DNA of 64,000 bases from Lepas anatifera (lineage: Eukaryota; Arthropoda; Thecostraca; Lepadidae). The notes beneath the pieces were generated by a model. The model ran no database searches. It saw only the letters and a program-made list of their open reading frames with translations, and was not told the DNA's origin. Numbering within the stretch: position 1 is the stretch's first letter; every line of letters begins with the position of its first letter. Shown here in pieces: positions 57,201-64,000 of this stretch. The stretch covers positions 105,802-169,801 of the forward strand of contig JAOTON010001899.1 of the NCBI GenBank assembly GCA_034440635.1, given 5' to 3'. Made by a program: the position numbers and the translations under genes.

Positions 57201-60200
57201 GAGGCATTCACTTCATCGGCGACATTTGGAACCCTGCAAGCAAAAGCCTTATGCAAAAAACGGAAATCAAAAACAAATACTCTATTCGTATGAGCTTTCT
57301 AGAGTATGAATCCGTGATGAGATCCCTCCCTTATTCCATACGACTATGTAACACACCATTAGCATTGTGCGGCCCGCACTACCCCTAAAATTGGGTTAAT
57401 CGCTACCCAAAACAAAGTTGGTAGGTTAGCATATTCAGTCCTAATGGCCAACGAAGCAAACCGACGACGATAAATGTAGAGAAAAATGGGTCCGGGACAT
57501 CGAACACTATGAAAAAGGAACATTAATTAAGGCAGTAACAGCAACAAGATCCGTAAGGCTAAGAAGTTTTCATTACAAGTTAATAAAAAGAATCATTGCT
57601 ACTAATAGGTTATTATACCTCTGCGGCATCAGTGAAGATTCAAATTGCAGTTTTTGCAGAAGAAATGAAGAGACCATATACCGTCTCTTTTGGGAATGTT
57701 CAATATCTTAGAACTTTATCGCAGACTTAACCCGCGCATTTCTTGTCGTAGGATATGACATTAGAATAACTAGACGAAGATGGTTCTTACTTGAATCATG
57801 CAACAGTTTAGACACTCTGGTAACATTGGCAAAATACGTATTGCACCGAGCCAAATTGGTGGAAACACTACCTAGCGTTGCTCATTTTAGAGCAGCCTTG
57901 CAATCTGAAAGAGAAATTGACCATTATACTGCGGTCCTTAGCAATAACTTAGACCCACACCATAAGAAGTGCCAGCCGCTGGAAATGTTTGGAACACAGT
58001 GATTCATCTTTAGTGATCCGTATATATTCCGATAAGTGAATATCCTGATATAAACACTCCATCTTGCCAACAACTGAGTGCTGCACAACTCTCTCTGAAC
58101 AACCTGTGTCTGTAATGTTTCGCTTAACCTCTTACCGTCCGAAGTGCGCGTTACATTGGCGCTACCTGTAGCCGCGAGCCGGCTTTGTTCTGTATTGTTG
58201 CTTGCCGTACACGTTGCGCAATGAAAATGAAGCGCAAAACGTGATATAAACAGAAAAAATTAGAAAAAAGGAAATATGATGTATGTTATAAATTTTAGCT
58301 CCGAAACATATATTTATTAAAACAAACTCACTGCATTCTTCGGAGCAGCTAGAACCGTATTTTTGTAACCAGAAGGTTGCAAACATCGGAAGCTTTGCGG
58401 CAGTATACATTTTTTGTGGATGGCGAGGTGTAAGCACCTGTTATTAACGTTTTAGATCATGCTACTATTTCTGGCCAGATACCCGTATTTAGCAAGGCAG
58501 AATAAGTTTCAAGTTTCAGCTCCTGTGAAACCAATAAGGTACGCTAGAGGAAGAAAATAATTATGGTTTTCCGGGTTCCAAACAATTCTCAAACGCATTG
58601 CATGCATCTGATATCAATTCTAGGAAGTCATTTTTGGCATTTTCGTCTCGTTTTTTAGGCCCGCTGCATCACTGTGCATTGGCTCACCCTCCAGCGCACG
58701 CGCACTGCAGGCCCTTTAGGTCTGGTGAGGTGTGATTGAGCATCGTGTGCGGGTTGTTCTCCCCATGTGACTGTGGCTGTGTGTGTATATGTGATGTGTT
58801 TTGTATACCGTCGTAGTTGTTCGTAGATAAGCCCAAAAAATCCCTAGCTGTTCGTAGACCTGTTTTCCTCTCAGGTTATGTTGTCCCTCATCCAAATAAG
58901 TACACCACAGTCCTCTAATGTCTCATCCCCGTACATGCAAGAGCAAAGGCCTATTCGGCGCAAAAAAGCTGTTTTCATTATTTACATCAACACCAAATGA
59001 TAACTTTCACCTGTCAACAGAAGACGAAGACGGACTACGGACCTGCTGGCTACACCACAGACCTTTCCGGTACTCACTTAACCCCTTCCTGTAATATATA
59101 TCTCATCCTCACCTGTCTGCATGCCCTTGTAAATGTCTGAATGTCCAAAATACACGTATTTGGTTTCAATTGTATTTGTCACGTTCGAGTTCCAGCTTCC
59201 TCCACGACAGGTGTCGCTGCCCCAGATCAGGTAGATATTCACCCTACAAGGTCCCCAGGTCACACTCAGGTACCAGATCAAGTATCCATTCACCCTTCAA
59301 GGTCTCCAGATCACCCTCAGGTACCAGATCAAGTATCCATTCACCCTCCCAGGTCCCCAGATTACACTCAGGTACCAGATCAGCTATCCATTCACCCTCC
59401 AAGGGCCCTTGCAGGTGAGAATGTGTCCCAGTATGTCATAATGTGTACTGGCACAGGGGAAGCCGCAGCTGACTCCAGACCAGGTTTCCTGGCTCCCTCA
59501 AAAGGCCCTGGCTGGCTTAAAGTGCCCCGGCCGCCCACAAGGGTATGTGGTTGCCGTAGGGGACGTTCACTTGTCTCCAGATCTTGTGTTCCGACTCCTT
59601 TTACAGGCCCTGAATGGCGAAATAGTGTCCTGGATGGCCTTAAGAGGTATATGGTGGTGGCAGGGGCAGGGAGCGATGGGCTCTGATTTCCGCTATTATA
59701 CCCAATGTCATCCGAGTTTGGTCGTCCAGCAGGAATGTCGACCCAAGGGCACACAAACAACGGATGCACAAAATTCAGTGGTCGAGGGTGCAATCAAACT
59801 GAGGGCATTAACACAAAGAAGGTGCACATCTTAGTGGCTGGTGGGTACTCGACCTGAGGGCACAATGCACAACAAGGGTGCATACCTAGGCGGCTGATGG
59901 GCACTTGGGCAATGATGAGGGGAGGGAAACGAGCTTCCTTGTGCACCCAGCTGTGCAACATTATGGGGCTCGCTGTCCCGCTGCATCTAGATTTAGCGAC
60001 GTGTGGAGCGCTGGAAGGGAACTCGGGCACCGATGGGGACCTGGTGCCTTCTCCAGTGCCGCAGGCTGCGCTGGTGGCAATGCTGGCGACGCATCCGACG
60101 ACGACTGGTCCCATCTGACTCCGGGAGAGGGACTGCATAATTCCCGCACAGAAAACCACACTGCCACCGTTATCAAGTGTCCCCGCCATTTAGTGGGCCC

Positions 60201-62787
60201 TGCCTTCGATGAGCTGTCTCAGCTGGCCATAAGGAGCTGACAAATACCGCAGCGAAGCCCGAATGGCCACCTGTGATTCAGTTGCGTCTATATTCAGGAG
60301 CATAGGGTATTTAAAATCCAGGGGCGAATGCACAACAAGGACGCACTATTCGGTGGTCAAGGGCACTGGTATCCCCCCTCCTGACGGAGTTCCTGGCCCA
60401 AGTGGAGTATTTGTGCCGCCTTGAGGGTTCTGCTAAATCATAGATCTTTCACTTGTTTCCCTTCACATACCGGGCACTTAAAGAATGTCCATGTTTAGTT
60501 ATGGTCTAGAAAATGAACAGTTCATCCTAACGCTCCTAGGTATGGTATATTACTTTATACAGCAAAGGTAAATTTTGTACCTGTAATGCTCAAAATAATT
60601 TGGACAGATCTCGTTTCACCAACGGACATAATCAATGTAAACACTGTTTTACTAACGCATTTTTCGTTTTCATCGCCAGGACAACCTTGAAATGCGTCTC
60701 TTGGAAAATCACACCTGTTCCCGCTTGGAGGACTTATTCAGTTACGACATGTCTTGTAAGGCATTCTGGTAGCTTCGGCTCTTAAAGAAAACTGACCCAT
60801 AAGATTTTTGGGGGTTAGATTTGGTGAATGTTCTAACCGGGTGCCCCTCAGCCTCTAAGTGATGACGTGATCCCTGAAATTGTGATCAAGTCATTGTAAT
60901 GTGAGTCTGATGTATGCGGATCGGTGCTGTTTCGCTGAACCGAGGTTTGTTCAGCGGGAAAACTATTTTAATCTTCAGGCTTGGTCCAGAGCTTTTCTGG
61001 AGTTTTTGTACACCGCTGCTTCCAGATGGTGACGGTGGTTTGTCTTGAACACGGACCGGTAGTGCTCTATCTGTCTTGAACACGGACCAGTGGTGCCCTA
61101 TTTGTCCTGAACACGGACTGGTGGTGCCCTATTTGTCTTGAACACGGACTTTTGGTGCCCTATTTGTCTTGAACACGGACCGGTAGTGCTCTATCTGTCT
61201 TGAACACGGACCAGTGGTACCCTTTTGGTCCTGAACATGGACTGGTGGTGCCCTATTTGTCTTTAACACGGACTTTTGGTGCCCTATTTGTCTTGAACAC
61301 GGTCCGGTGGTGCCCTATTTGTCTTGAACACGGTCCAGTGGTTTCCTATTTGTCTTGAACACGGTCCGGTGGTGTCCTTTCGTCTTGAACACGGTCCGCC
61401 GGTGCCCTATTTTTTCAGCACAAATCGGTGGTGCTCTTTTTGTTTTTTCACACGGACCGGTGGTGCCCTATTTTTCTTGAGCATGGTCCGGTAGTGTCCT
61501 TTTTGTCTTGAACATGAACTGGTGGTGCCCTACTTTTTTATAAATTTTGTTCAAGTTGTCCTGGTAAGGCATGCTCTGCATGCTGCTTGAGCAGCGGGCC
61601 GGAGCTCAACGCTCTACCAACTGAGCTACCGGGTCTGATTGTAATGTGAGTCGGTTGTGCCCCTTCTTGTCTTGAACACGGACTGGTGGTGCCCTATTTG
61701 TCTTGAACACGGTCCGGTGGTGTCCTCTGTCCTGAACACGGACCGGTGGTGCCCTATTTGTCTTGAACACGGTCCAGTGGCGCTCTTTTTGTCTTGAACA
61801 CGGTTCGGTGGCACCATATTTGTCTTGAACACGGTCCGGTGGTACCCTTTTTATATTGAACACTAACCGCTGGTACTCTATTTGTCATGAACACGAACCG
61901 GTGGCGCTCTACTTGTCTTGAACACGGTTCGGTGGTACCATATTTGTCTTGAACACGGTCCGGTGGTGCCCTATTTGTCTTGAACACGGACCGCTGCTGT
62001 CTTATTTGTCTTGAACATGATCCCGTGGCGCTTTATTTGTCTTGAACACGGTTCGATGGTACCATATTTGTCTTGAGCACGGTCCGGTGGTGCCCTATTT
62101 GTTTTGAACACGGACCGGTGGCGCTCTATTTGTCTTGAACACGAACCGGTGGTGCCACGAGCTGATAGCGTACCGTGCAATGATTTTTTAGTTGTGCAGA
62201 AGTCACTCTAGTCTGATTTTGTTTATTTACATCATCGTTATCGTTATATCATTTATAAACTTAATAAACTCAATTTCCATTATCAACGGCGAGGGATTCT
62301 TACTGTATTCCGTTAACGCTACCTACCAATGGACCGGAACGGAATGAAGTCTGACATCGATTCGGAGTTGGCACAGTCCTTGCGGCCAGAAGGCTGGAGG
62401 AGGCAGCCGGCCCTTTTAGCCCACGGCTCTCCACCCACGTTCCTGAGTTTTCGAAATTTTGACATATGTATGTCTGTCTGTCTGACCTAAATGTACAATG
62501 TGGGAATGAAACGCCCTCGCCTCCTTTCAATTGCACCTGCATGATTACGATCTGACTTGGGACCGAGCTAGCCTGTCCACCAAACTTGGCTGATGGTGCA
62601 GGTGGTTTTTGGCAGACAAAATTGGGATCCATAGCGCAGCTGAATGATTTGACCCTCTGACGACAGGGGCATCCTGGAGATCGCCGGCACCGGCTCTACT
62701 GACTACTACCCCACTCACGAATCCAAGGCCTTCTACATAGACGTCCAAATCCCCAACGACCTGGAGTGCGAACACTGTGTTTTCCAG
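45167..62787 (+). CDS. AA15-type lytic polysaccharide monooxygenase, exons 1-5 (3' end outside window)
   Basis: Join 45167-45211, 45381-45503, 46930-47058, 50952-51061, 62667-62787: 176 codons. Introns 1, 2, 3 and 5 are phase 0, intron 4 phase 2; all are GT-AG. The product starts with a hydrophobic signal peptide (MSAAMLRWLCLAAGLVGVA), after which the mature protein would begin HGHGRLENPPCRASMWRFGW. The N-terminal His (residue 20, or 22 if cut later) and His111 in LTTNHKGFFQF would form the copper histidine brace. Also typical of AA15 are ELFCGG (50-54), GGKCGVCGDPY (62-72), CPVKGFDTEATQDCLD (120-135) and LECEHCVFQ (168-176), supplying paired cysteines. The family oxidatively cleaves chitin or cellulose outside the cell. 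The last part of the domain, with the axial Tyr/Phe, must lie in later exons. No lesion is seen. Confidence 0.92.
45381..45503 (+). CDS. AA15 gene exon 2 (mature N-terminus)
   Basis: Acceptor CCGACTAG|GTGGGC, 41 codons, donor GAC|GTAAGC. Encodes the end of the signal peptide, the catalytic N-terminal His, and ADYTDNELFCGG. Confidence 0.9.
45786..46330. repeat. 62/53-bp minisatellite in AA15 intron 2
   Basis: About nine copies of a unit beginning GACGCCATCCTCCGGAAGAA. Full units are 62 bp and carry TCACGTAACC and GGTTACGTGA as 10-bp hairpin arms. Two early units are 53 bp and lack GTCACGTAA, one arm of that hairpin. Copies start near 45,788, 45,848, 45,901, 45,963, 46,016, 46,078, 46,140, 46,201 and 46,263. 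Confidence 0.92.
46835..46916 (+). repeat. 21-bp tandem repeat before the exon 3 acceptor
   Basis: Nearly four copies of GGTACTCACTGATATCTGAC(C), ending 13 bp before exon 3. Each holds CTGAC or CTGAT, branch-point-like. Confidence 0.9.
46930..47058 (+). CDS. AA15 gene exon 3
   Basis: Acceptor TCCCTTCACAG|CACGAG, 43 codons in phase 0, donor GAG|GTGTGA. Encodes GGKCGVCGDPYDMPVPRKHE and IGGPIYKGFLVANYTSGE, the cysteine-rich segment after the first catalytic region. Confidence 0.9.
47470..50120 (-). pseudogene. CR1/Jockey-type LINE, copy 2 (antisense in AA15 intron 3)
   Basis: The minus strand holds an APE-type endonuclease: NTDLDILCIGETFLSDQID (about 49,960-49,900), YVFGDMNLDLLKPG (49,640) and KCNISDHDLVAANIDMKRV (49,430). 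The reverse transcriptase follows: KRMGSSRACGYDGITIQMLR, FRPISILSVVSKLCEKVICP, NQHGFRSGHSTETAMLETVN, DTSRAFDSVKHSRLLQKL (48,300). The frame then jumps to MANICHLKLRVESTL and NRLKVNPSKTELLVVKSNRN. A deletion between these (near 48,258) removes the YADD catalytic box that copy 1 retains. The 3' part ends at about 47,470 after ELPRVRTEQAKHSFRFRGVE. The 5' ORF is missing and the element has several frameshifts. It cannot encode a working reverse transcriptase. Confidence 0.88.
50511..50542. repeat. AT-rich perfect palindrome, 14-bp arms
   Basis: CACCTATAATTATA, spacer ATCC, TATAATTATAGGTG. More TATAATC phrases lie just upstream (50,478-50,500). Confidence 0.95.
50952..51061 (+). CDS. AA15 gene exon 4 (second catalytic His)
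   Basis: Acceptor CCGTTTTCAG|GTGGCC, 36 codons plus 2 nt, donor GACGA|GTAAGT. Encodes VATVTVNLTTNHKGFFQFKI, with the second His of the copper brace, and a cysteine pair (CPVKG, QDCLD). Confidence 0.92.
51417..51665 (+). mobile_element. tRNA-derived SINE, family C, copy 1
   Basis: The head CCGGAAGCCCAGTTGGTAGA then GCGTTGGGCGCCGGCC (A box) is followed by CCGCTGCTCATGAACATGC, a weaker B box (GGGATCGGTTCCCCTGA) and a body ending TGTGGGATGTTAAACTTTGA. A related head occurs on the minus strand at 61,565-61,640. Confidence 0.6.
52431..53392. mobile_element. TTAA-flanked element (AGGGAAT-like ends) with nested insertion
   Basis: TTAA (52,431) then AGGAGTGTCCCACTTTTATA; the right end in reverse complement is TTAA (53,389) then AGGGAATAGACCACTTTGTC. 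The ends resemble the AGGGAATG MITEs at 509 and 15,386. Inside, 52,625-52,835 looks like a separate insertion, starting GGGTCGGACGCAGACATGAG and ending CCCCCCCTGCGTCCGCC. No transposase seen. Confidence 0.55.
53440..53750 (+). pseudogene. LINE 3'-end fragment
   Basis: The + strand reads ISAPRTWNANTASRVRKL and DVPSSMSVFKKVVKKYL then a stop (about 53,637-53,749), like the PR-x-WN-LP...S-SSFK-x-LK-x-YL closing motif of CR1/L2/Jockey LINE proteins. Upstream, a shifted frame reads RPLAEIFSLSDHVRRRVVRQ. The rest of the LINE is absent. Confidence 0.55.
54039..54290 (+). mobile_element. TTAA-family left end, core TCGATTCTA
   Basis: TTAACCCTCCTTTTGCCACG then GGGGTCGATTCTACCCCC (54,058-54,075), TTAATTTTTCGCGATGGGAG and AAAAACGGCTCGG, then AGGTCATGTCAGGTCACCGA. 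This has the layout of the other members with a different core. No right end is found; the Tx1/L1-type LINE begins soon after, so the element may be truncated or split by it. Confidence 0.6.
54400..58002 (+). pseudogene. Tx1/L1-type LINE, degenerate, sense in AA15 intron 4
   Basis: Endonuclease: VINLYGPNTGSLHFFGNIDK, TIICGDFNLVLDQQRDTLN, RACLDLILIKSSNVRLVE and RPGYRTDHD (54,470-54,850). Then a linker and reverse transcriptase: LMKGGKSPGSNGYTIEFFKG (55,625), LFPKSPEHAQKLKGWRPISF (55,780), ILIAADFQTAFETINWSFLE (56,010), QYADDTNLYITGSKASLDGA (56,378), SLKLNLTKTKCLALGK (56,470). After the RT, a C-terminal zinc-binding segment of zf-RVT type (NCSFCRRNEETIYRLFWECS, about 57,640-57,700) and a final stop near 58,002. 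Several frameshifts (54,900; 55,840; 56,150; 57,390), stops and a 47-bp hairpin insertion show it is dead. Clade call is by motif style. Confidence 0.85.
56299..56354. repeat. 23-bp perfect inverted repeat within the LINE RT
   Basis: AATAGCTCCTGGCCTAGAAA(TTC) at 56,299-56,321 and its exact reverse complement at 56,332-56,354, separated by GTATATATAT. It interrupts the reading frame directly before the YADD box (56,381). Confidence 0.95.
59141..59686 (+). CDS. Unrecognised 181-codon ORF with 17-residue repeats
   Basis: The frame includes about three and a half copies of a 17-residue unit PDQVSIHPPRSPDYTQV (from 51-bp DNA repeats at 59,225-59,405), then a basic, cysteine-containing tail (RVCGCRRGRSLVSRSC). 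No domain, signal peptide or membrane segment is visible. It lies in AA15 intron 4 on the same strand. No splice sites tie it to AA15 exons. It may be by-product of the repeat; I give it low weight. Confidence 0.25.
   Translation: MSKIHVFGFNCICHVRVPASSTTGVAAPDQVDIHPTRSPGHTQVPDQVSIHPSRSPDHPQVPDQVSIHPPRSPDYTQVPDQLSIHPPRALAGENVSQYVIMCTGTGEAAADSRPGFLAPSKGPGWLKVPRPPTRVCGCRRGRSLVSRSCVPTPFTGPEWRNSVLDGLKRYMVVAGAGSDGL
59225..59405 (+). repeat. 51-bp minisatellite (multiple of three)
   Basis: Units starting AGGTACCAGATCAAGTATCC followed by ATTCACCCT and ...GGTCCCCAG. The first copy has AGGTAGATATTCACCC. Point changes mostly keep the + frame open. Confidence 0.9.
59905..60240 (+). other. Unrecognised ORF-bearing repetitive region
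   Basis: A 111-codon frame without any recognised domain; the surroundings (59,745-59,910) contain repeated phrases such as GGGCACAC, GGTGCACATC and GGGTGCATACC. I see no support for a gene. Confidence 0.2.
61041..62157. repeat. 32-bp minisatellite in AA15 intron 4
   Basis: Units of TGTCTTGAACACGGACCGGT followed by GGTGCCCTATTT, period 32 bp, about thirty copies with variants (GGTCC/GGACC, CTTTTTG endings). Interrupted at about 61,540-61,660 by a SINE-C head. The minus strand keeps long open frames because three units are 96 bp, but no gene is inferred. Confidence 0.92.
61565..61645 (-). mobile_element. SINE family C head fragment inside the minisatellite
   Basis: On the minus strand: CCCGGTAGCTCAGTTGGTAG then AGCGTTGAGCTCCGGCCCGC, a tRNA-like A box followed by CCGGCCCGCTGCTC as in the 51,417 copy. 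The B box half is absent, so it is not a tRNA gene. Confidence 0.6.
62667..62787 (+). CDS. AA15 gene exon 5
   Basis: Acceptor CTGACGACAG|GGGCAT; the first G completes the codon split by intron 4; 40 further codons; donor TTCCAG|GTCAGT in phase 0. Encodes GILEIAGTGSTDYYPTHESK, AFYIDVQIPNDLECEHCVFQ. The following exon, expected to start with a W-x-Y-like strand, is outside the window. Confidence 0.92.
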
Positions 62788-64000
62788 GTCAGTCGGTACT
62801 GCTGCTGCAGGGCGGGTGATTCAACATCGACTCTAAAACTGGAGCCCTGACAATGAAATGATCAGCCAGCATTGCGTTGAGACACCGTGTTCAGACATCC
62901 CTTTGCTGCTGCCGCACCCGACTCAATGACTGGATTTTACCTGCTGAATACATGGCTCATGAATTTTAAATACATTCGATTTGGATGGCCTAAATTTACA
63001 TCGAAACAGTACATGGAATTTCCAGGTGTACGCTCTCTGGGATGATTAGAATGAGTAAATTTGTATGCAACACTGTAGCCAGTACCACATCTCCGGTTGG
63101 AAAATATCTGCCCTTTTGCGGTTAGACATTTTATTGTTGAAATTAAGCTACGGCCCGGAATTCTGCTCAGTATTTGTTCAATTATTTTACCACTTTTAGG
63201 GACCACTGTTATGCCCATTTTTAACAAAACTTGTCCGCACGAAACGTGGTGCACACCACACTGATATTGTCAACGCTGCACCAAGGCAATAGAGCCACTG
63301 CGCTCTACTACGTACTTAGGTACAGAATACACATTAATTGGCAATATAGACAAGGTTAGACTAGGTACGGTGGATGGCAGCGCCGCCATCGGATAGGTAT
63401 AAACTTTTATGGAGATAAATTAGCATAACCAGCTTAGTGAACTTTAAACATTTTAGGAAGCATCTCTTGCATCAGCTTCAAGGTTTCTTATAGTTCGGAT
63501 GTGTTTCTCTAATGACTATTGATACGTTTCAAAATTTGGAGGAAATCTGGATCTTTTTTCGTTGATTTGGCGGGAAACTGGAAATTTTTAAGTTCCAATA
63601 CTGAGGTTTGTGGTATTGGGTATCTGGCAGCACTGGGACAACACAACAACTGAATGTTTTATCAAAAACCATAATCCATTTCTGACAAAATAACATAATT
63701 ATCTTCTCAATTTTGATATCTTAACCCTCACTCCACCGGGGCCATCGATGCCCCCCTGTGATGACTTTCTTTTACCGTCCGCGCTTTAGCGGCGGCTTGT
63801 GTGTTGTTCAGCACGAGGGCTGCAGGTACAGCCCAAGAAATTATGCTCACGGAAGTGTGGAAAATAGGCTTTAGAGAGAAAAACTGAAGTATTGAAAGTT
63901 TTAGTAAGTGATGTTTTGTTTCCTTTGACTATAGTTTATTTCATCCCATTTACTGTCATTCGGAATGGTTTACTGTAAAAACCGCCAAAAAGGTTCACAA
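62788..64000 (+). other. AA15 intron 5 (start)
   Basis: No further exon of the gene is recognised before the window ends. It contains a TTAA-family end at 63,721. Confidence 0.7.
63721..63760 (+). mobile_element. TTAA-family left end, core CCATCGATG (copy 3)
   Basis: TTAACCCTCACTCCACC then GGGGCCATCGATGCCCCCC, the short-end layout of the 37,434 and 42,795 elements. The conserved GAAAAACG box that should follow is not visible, so it is diverged or an end fragment. Any right end is outside the window. Confidence 0.55.

Larger units (their letters stand above)
51062..62666 (+). other. AA15 intron 4 (11.6 kb)
   Basis: Phase-2 intron filled by SINE C, a TTAA element, two LINE remnants, a TTAA-family end, a repetitive ORF, and 51-bp and 32-bp minisatellites. 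The stretches 51,666-52,430 and 58,003-59,020 hold nothing I recognise. Confidence 0.85.

Noticed and set aside
61565..61645. tRNA gene on the minus strand
   Set aside because: Only the A-box half is tRNA-like; no T-arm or acceptor stem pairing is seen.
61041..62157. Protein of repeated FKTNRAPPVRVQDK-like units on the minus strand
   Set aside because: The frame arises from a 32-bp minisatellite and is shared among three phases; no start context or exons.

Overview
This 64-kb window is eukaryotic nuclear DNA, most likely from an invertebrate and plausibly an arthropod (a crustacean would fit). The evidence is one split gene with GT-AG introns, a gene family (AA15 copper monooxygenase) that is common in arthropods, and dense APE-type LINEs, tRNA-derived SINEs and many kinds of cut-and-paste transposon. 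No species-level marker is visible. All coordinates and homologies were read by eye; no alignment or database search was run.

The one host gene I can assemble is on the + strand at 45,167-62,787 and continues beyond the window. Five short exons (45 to 129 nt) encode a signal peptide and most of an AA15 lytic polysaccharide monooxygenase (chitin/cellulose-oxidising type). Introns grow from 169 bp to 11.6 kb and hold a CR1/Jockey-type LINE (antisense), a degenerate Tx1/L1-type LINE (sense), SINEs, TTAA-flanked elements and several minisatellites.

Layout. 0-5.6 kb: PIF/Harbinger fragment, a TTAA MITE, and a candidate 4.2-kb TIR element carrying a decayed ORF of the 'DTTASNTG' type. 5.8-11.6 kb: a cluster of TTAA-flanked elements with palindromic ends and AGGTCA-rich interiors. 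13.7-15.8 kb: a foldback MITE, a 20-21-bp array, a second TTAA MITE. 16.0-21.4 kb: block A, a composite repeat with a 21-bp GGCGGCAGTGATCAGCC... array and a nested 1.6-kb transposon. 21.4-23.6 kb: mostly single-copy, with one weak exon candidate. 23.6-25.6 kb: a Tc1/mariner-like element with long inverted ends made of 21-bp units. 26.8-29.05 kb: LINE copy 1 with a SINE inserted in it. 29.06-32.25 kb: block B, a second copy of block A without the nested transposon. 32.7-37.2 kb: LINE fragments and SINEs. 37.4-43.8 kb: four more TTAA elements. 43.9-64 kb: the AA15 gene and its intronic repeats.

The most unusual observation is the TTAA-flanked family (about ten whole or partial members between 5.8 and 63.8 kb). 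Each end carries a GGGGG-core-CCCCC palindrome. The core differs between subfamilies, but in every member with two readable ends both ends carry the same core and the same short flanking module. A second theme is that several unrelated repeats here have a 21-bp period (two helical turns). No prokaryotic-style system, CRISPR array or operon is present.
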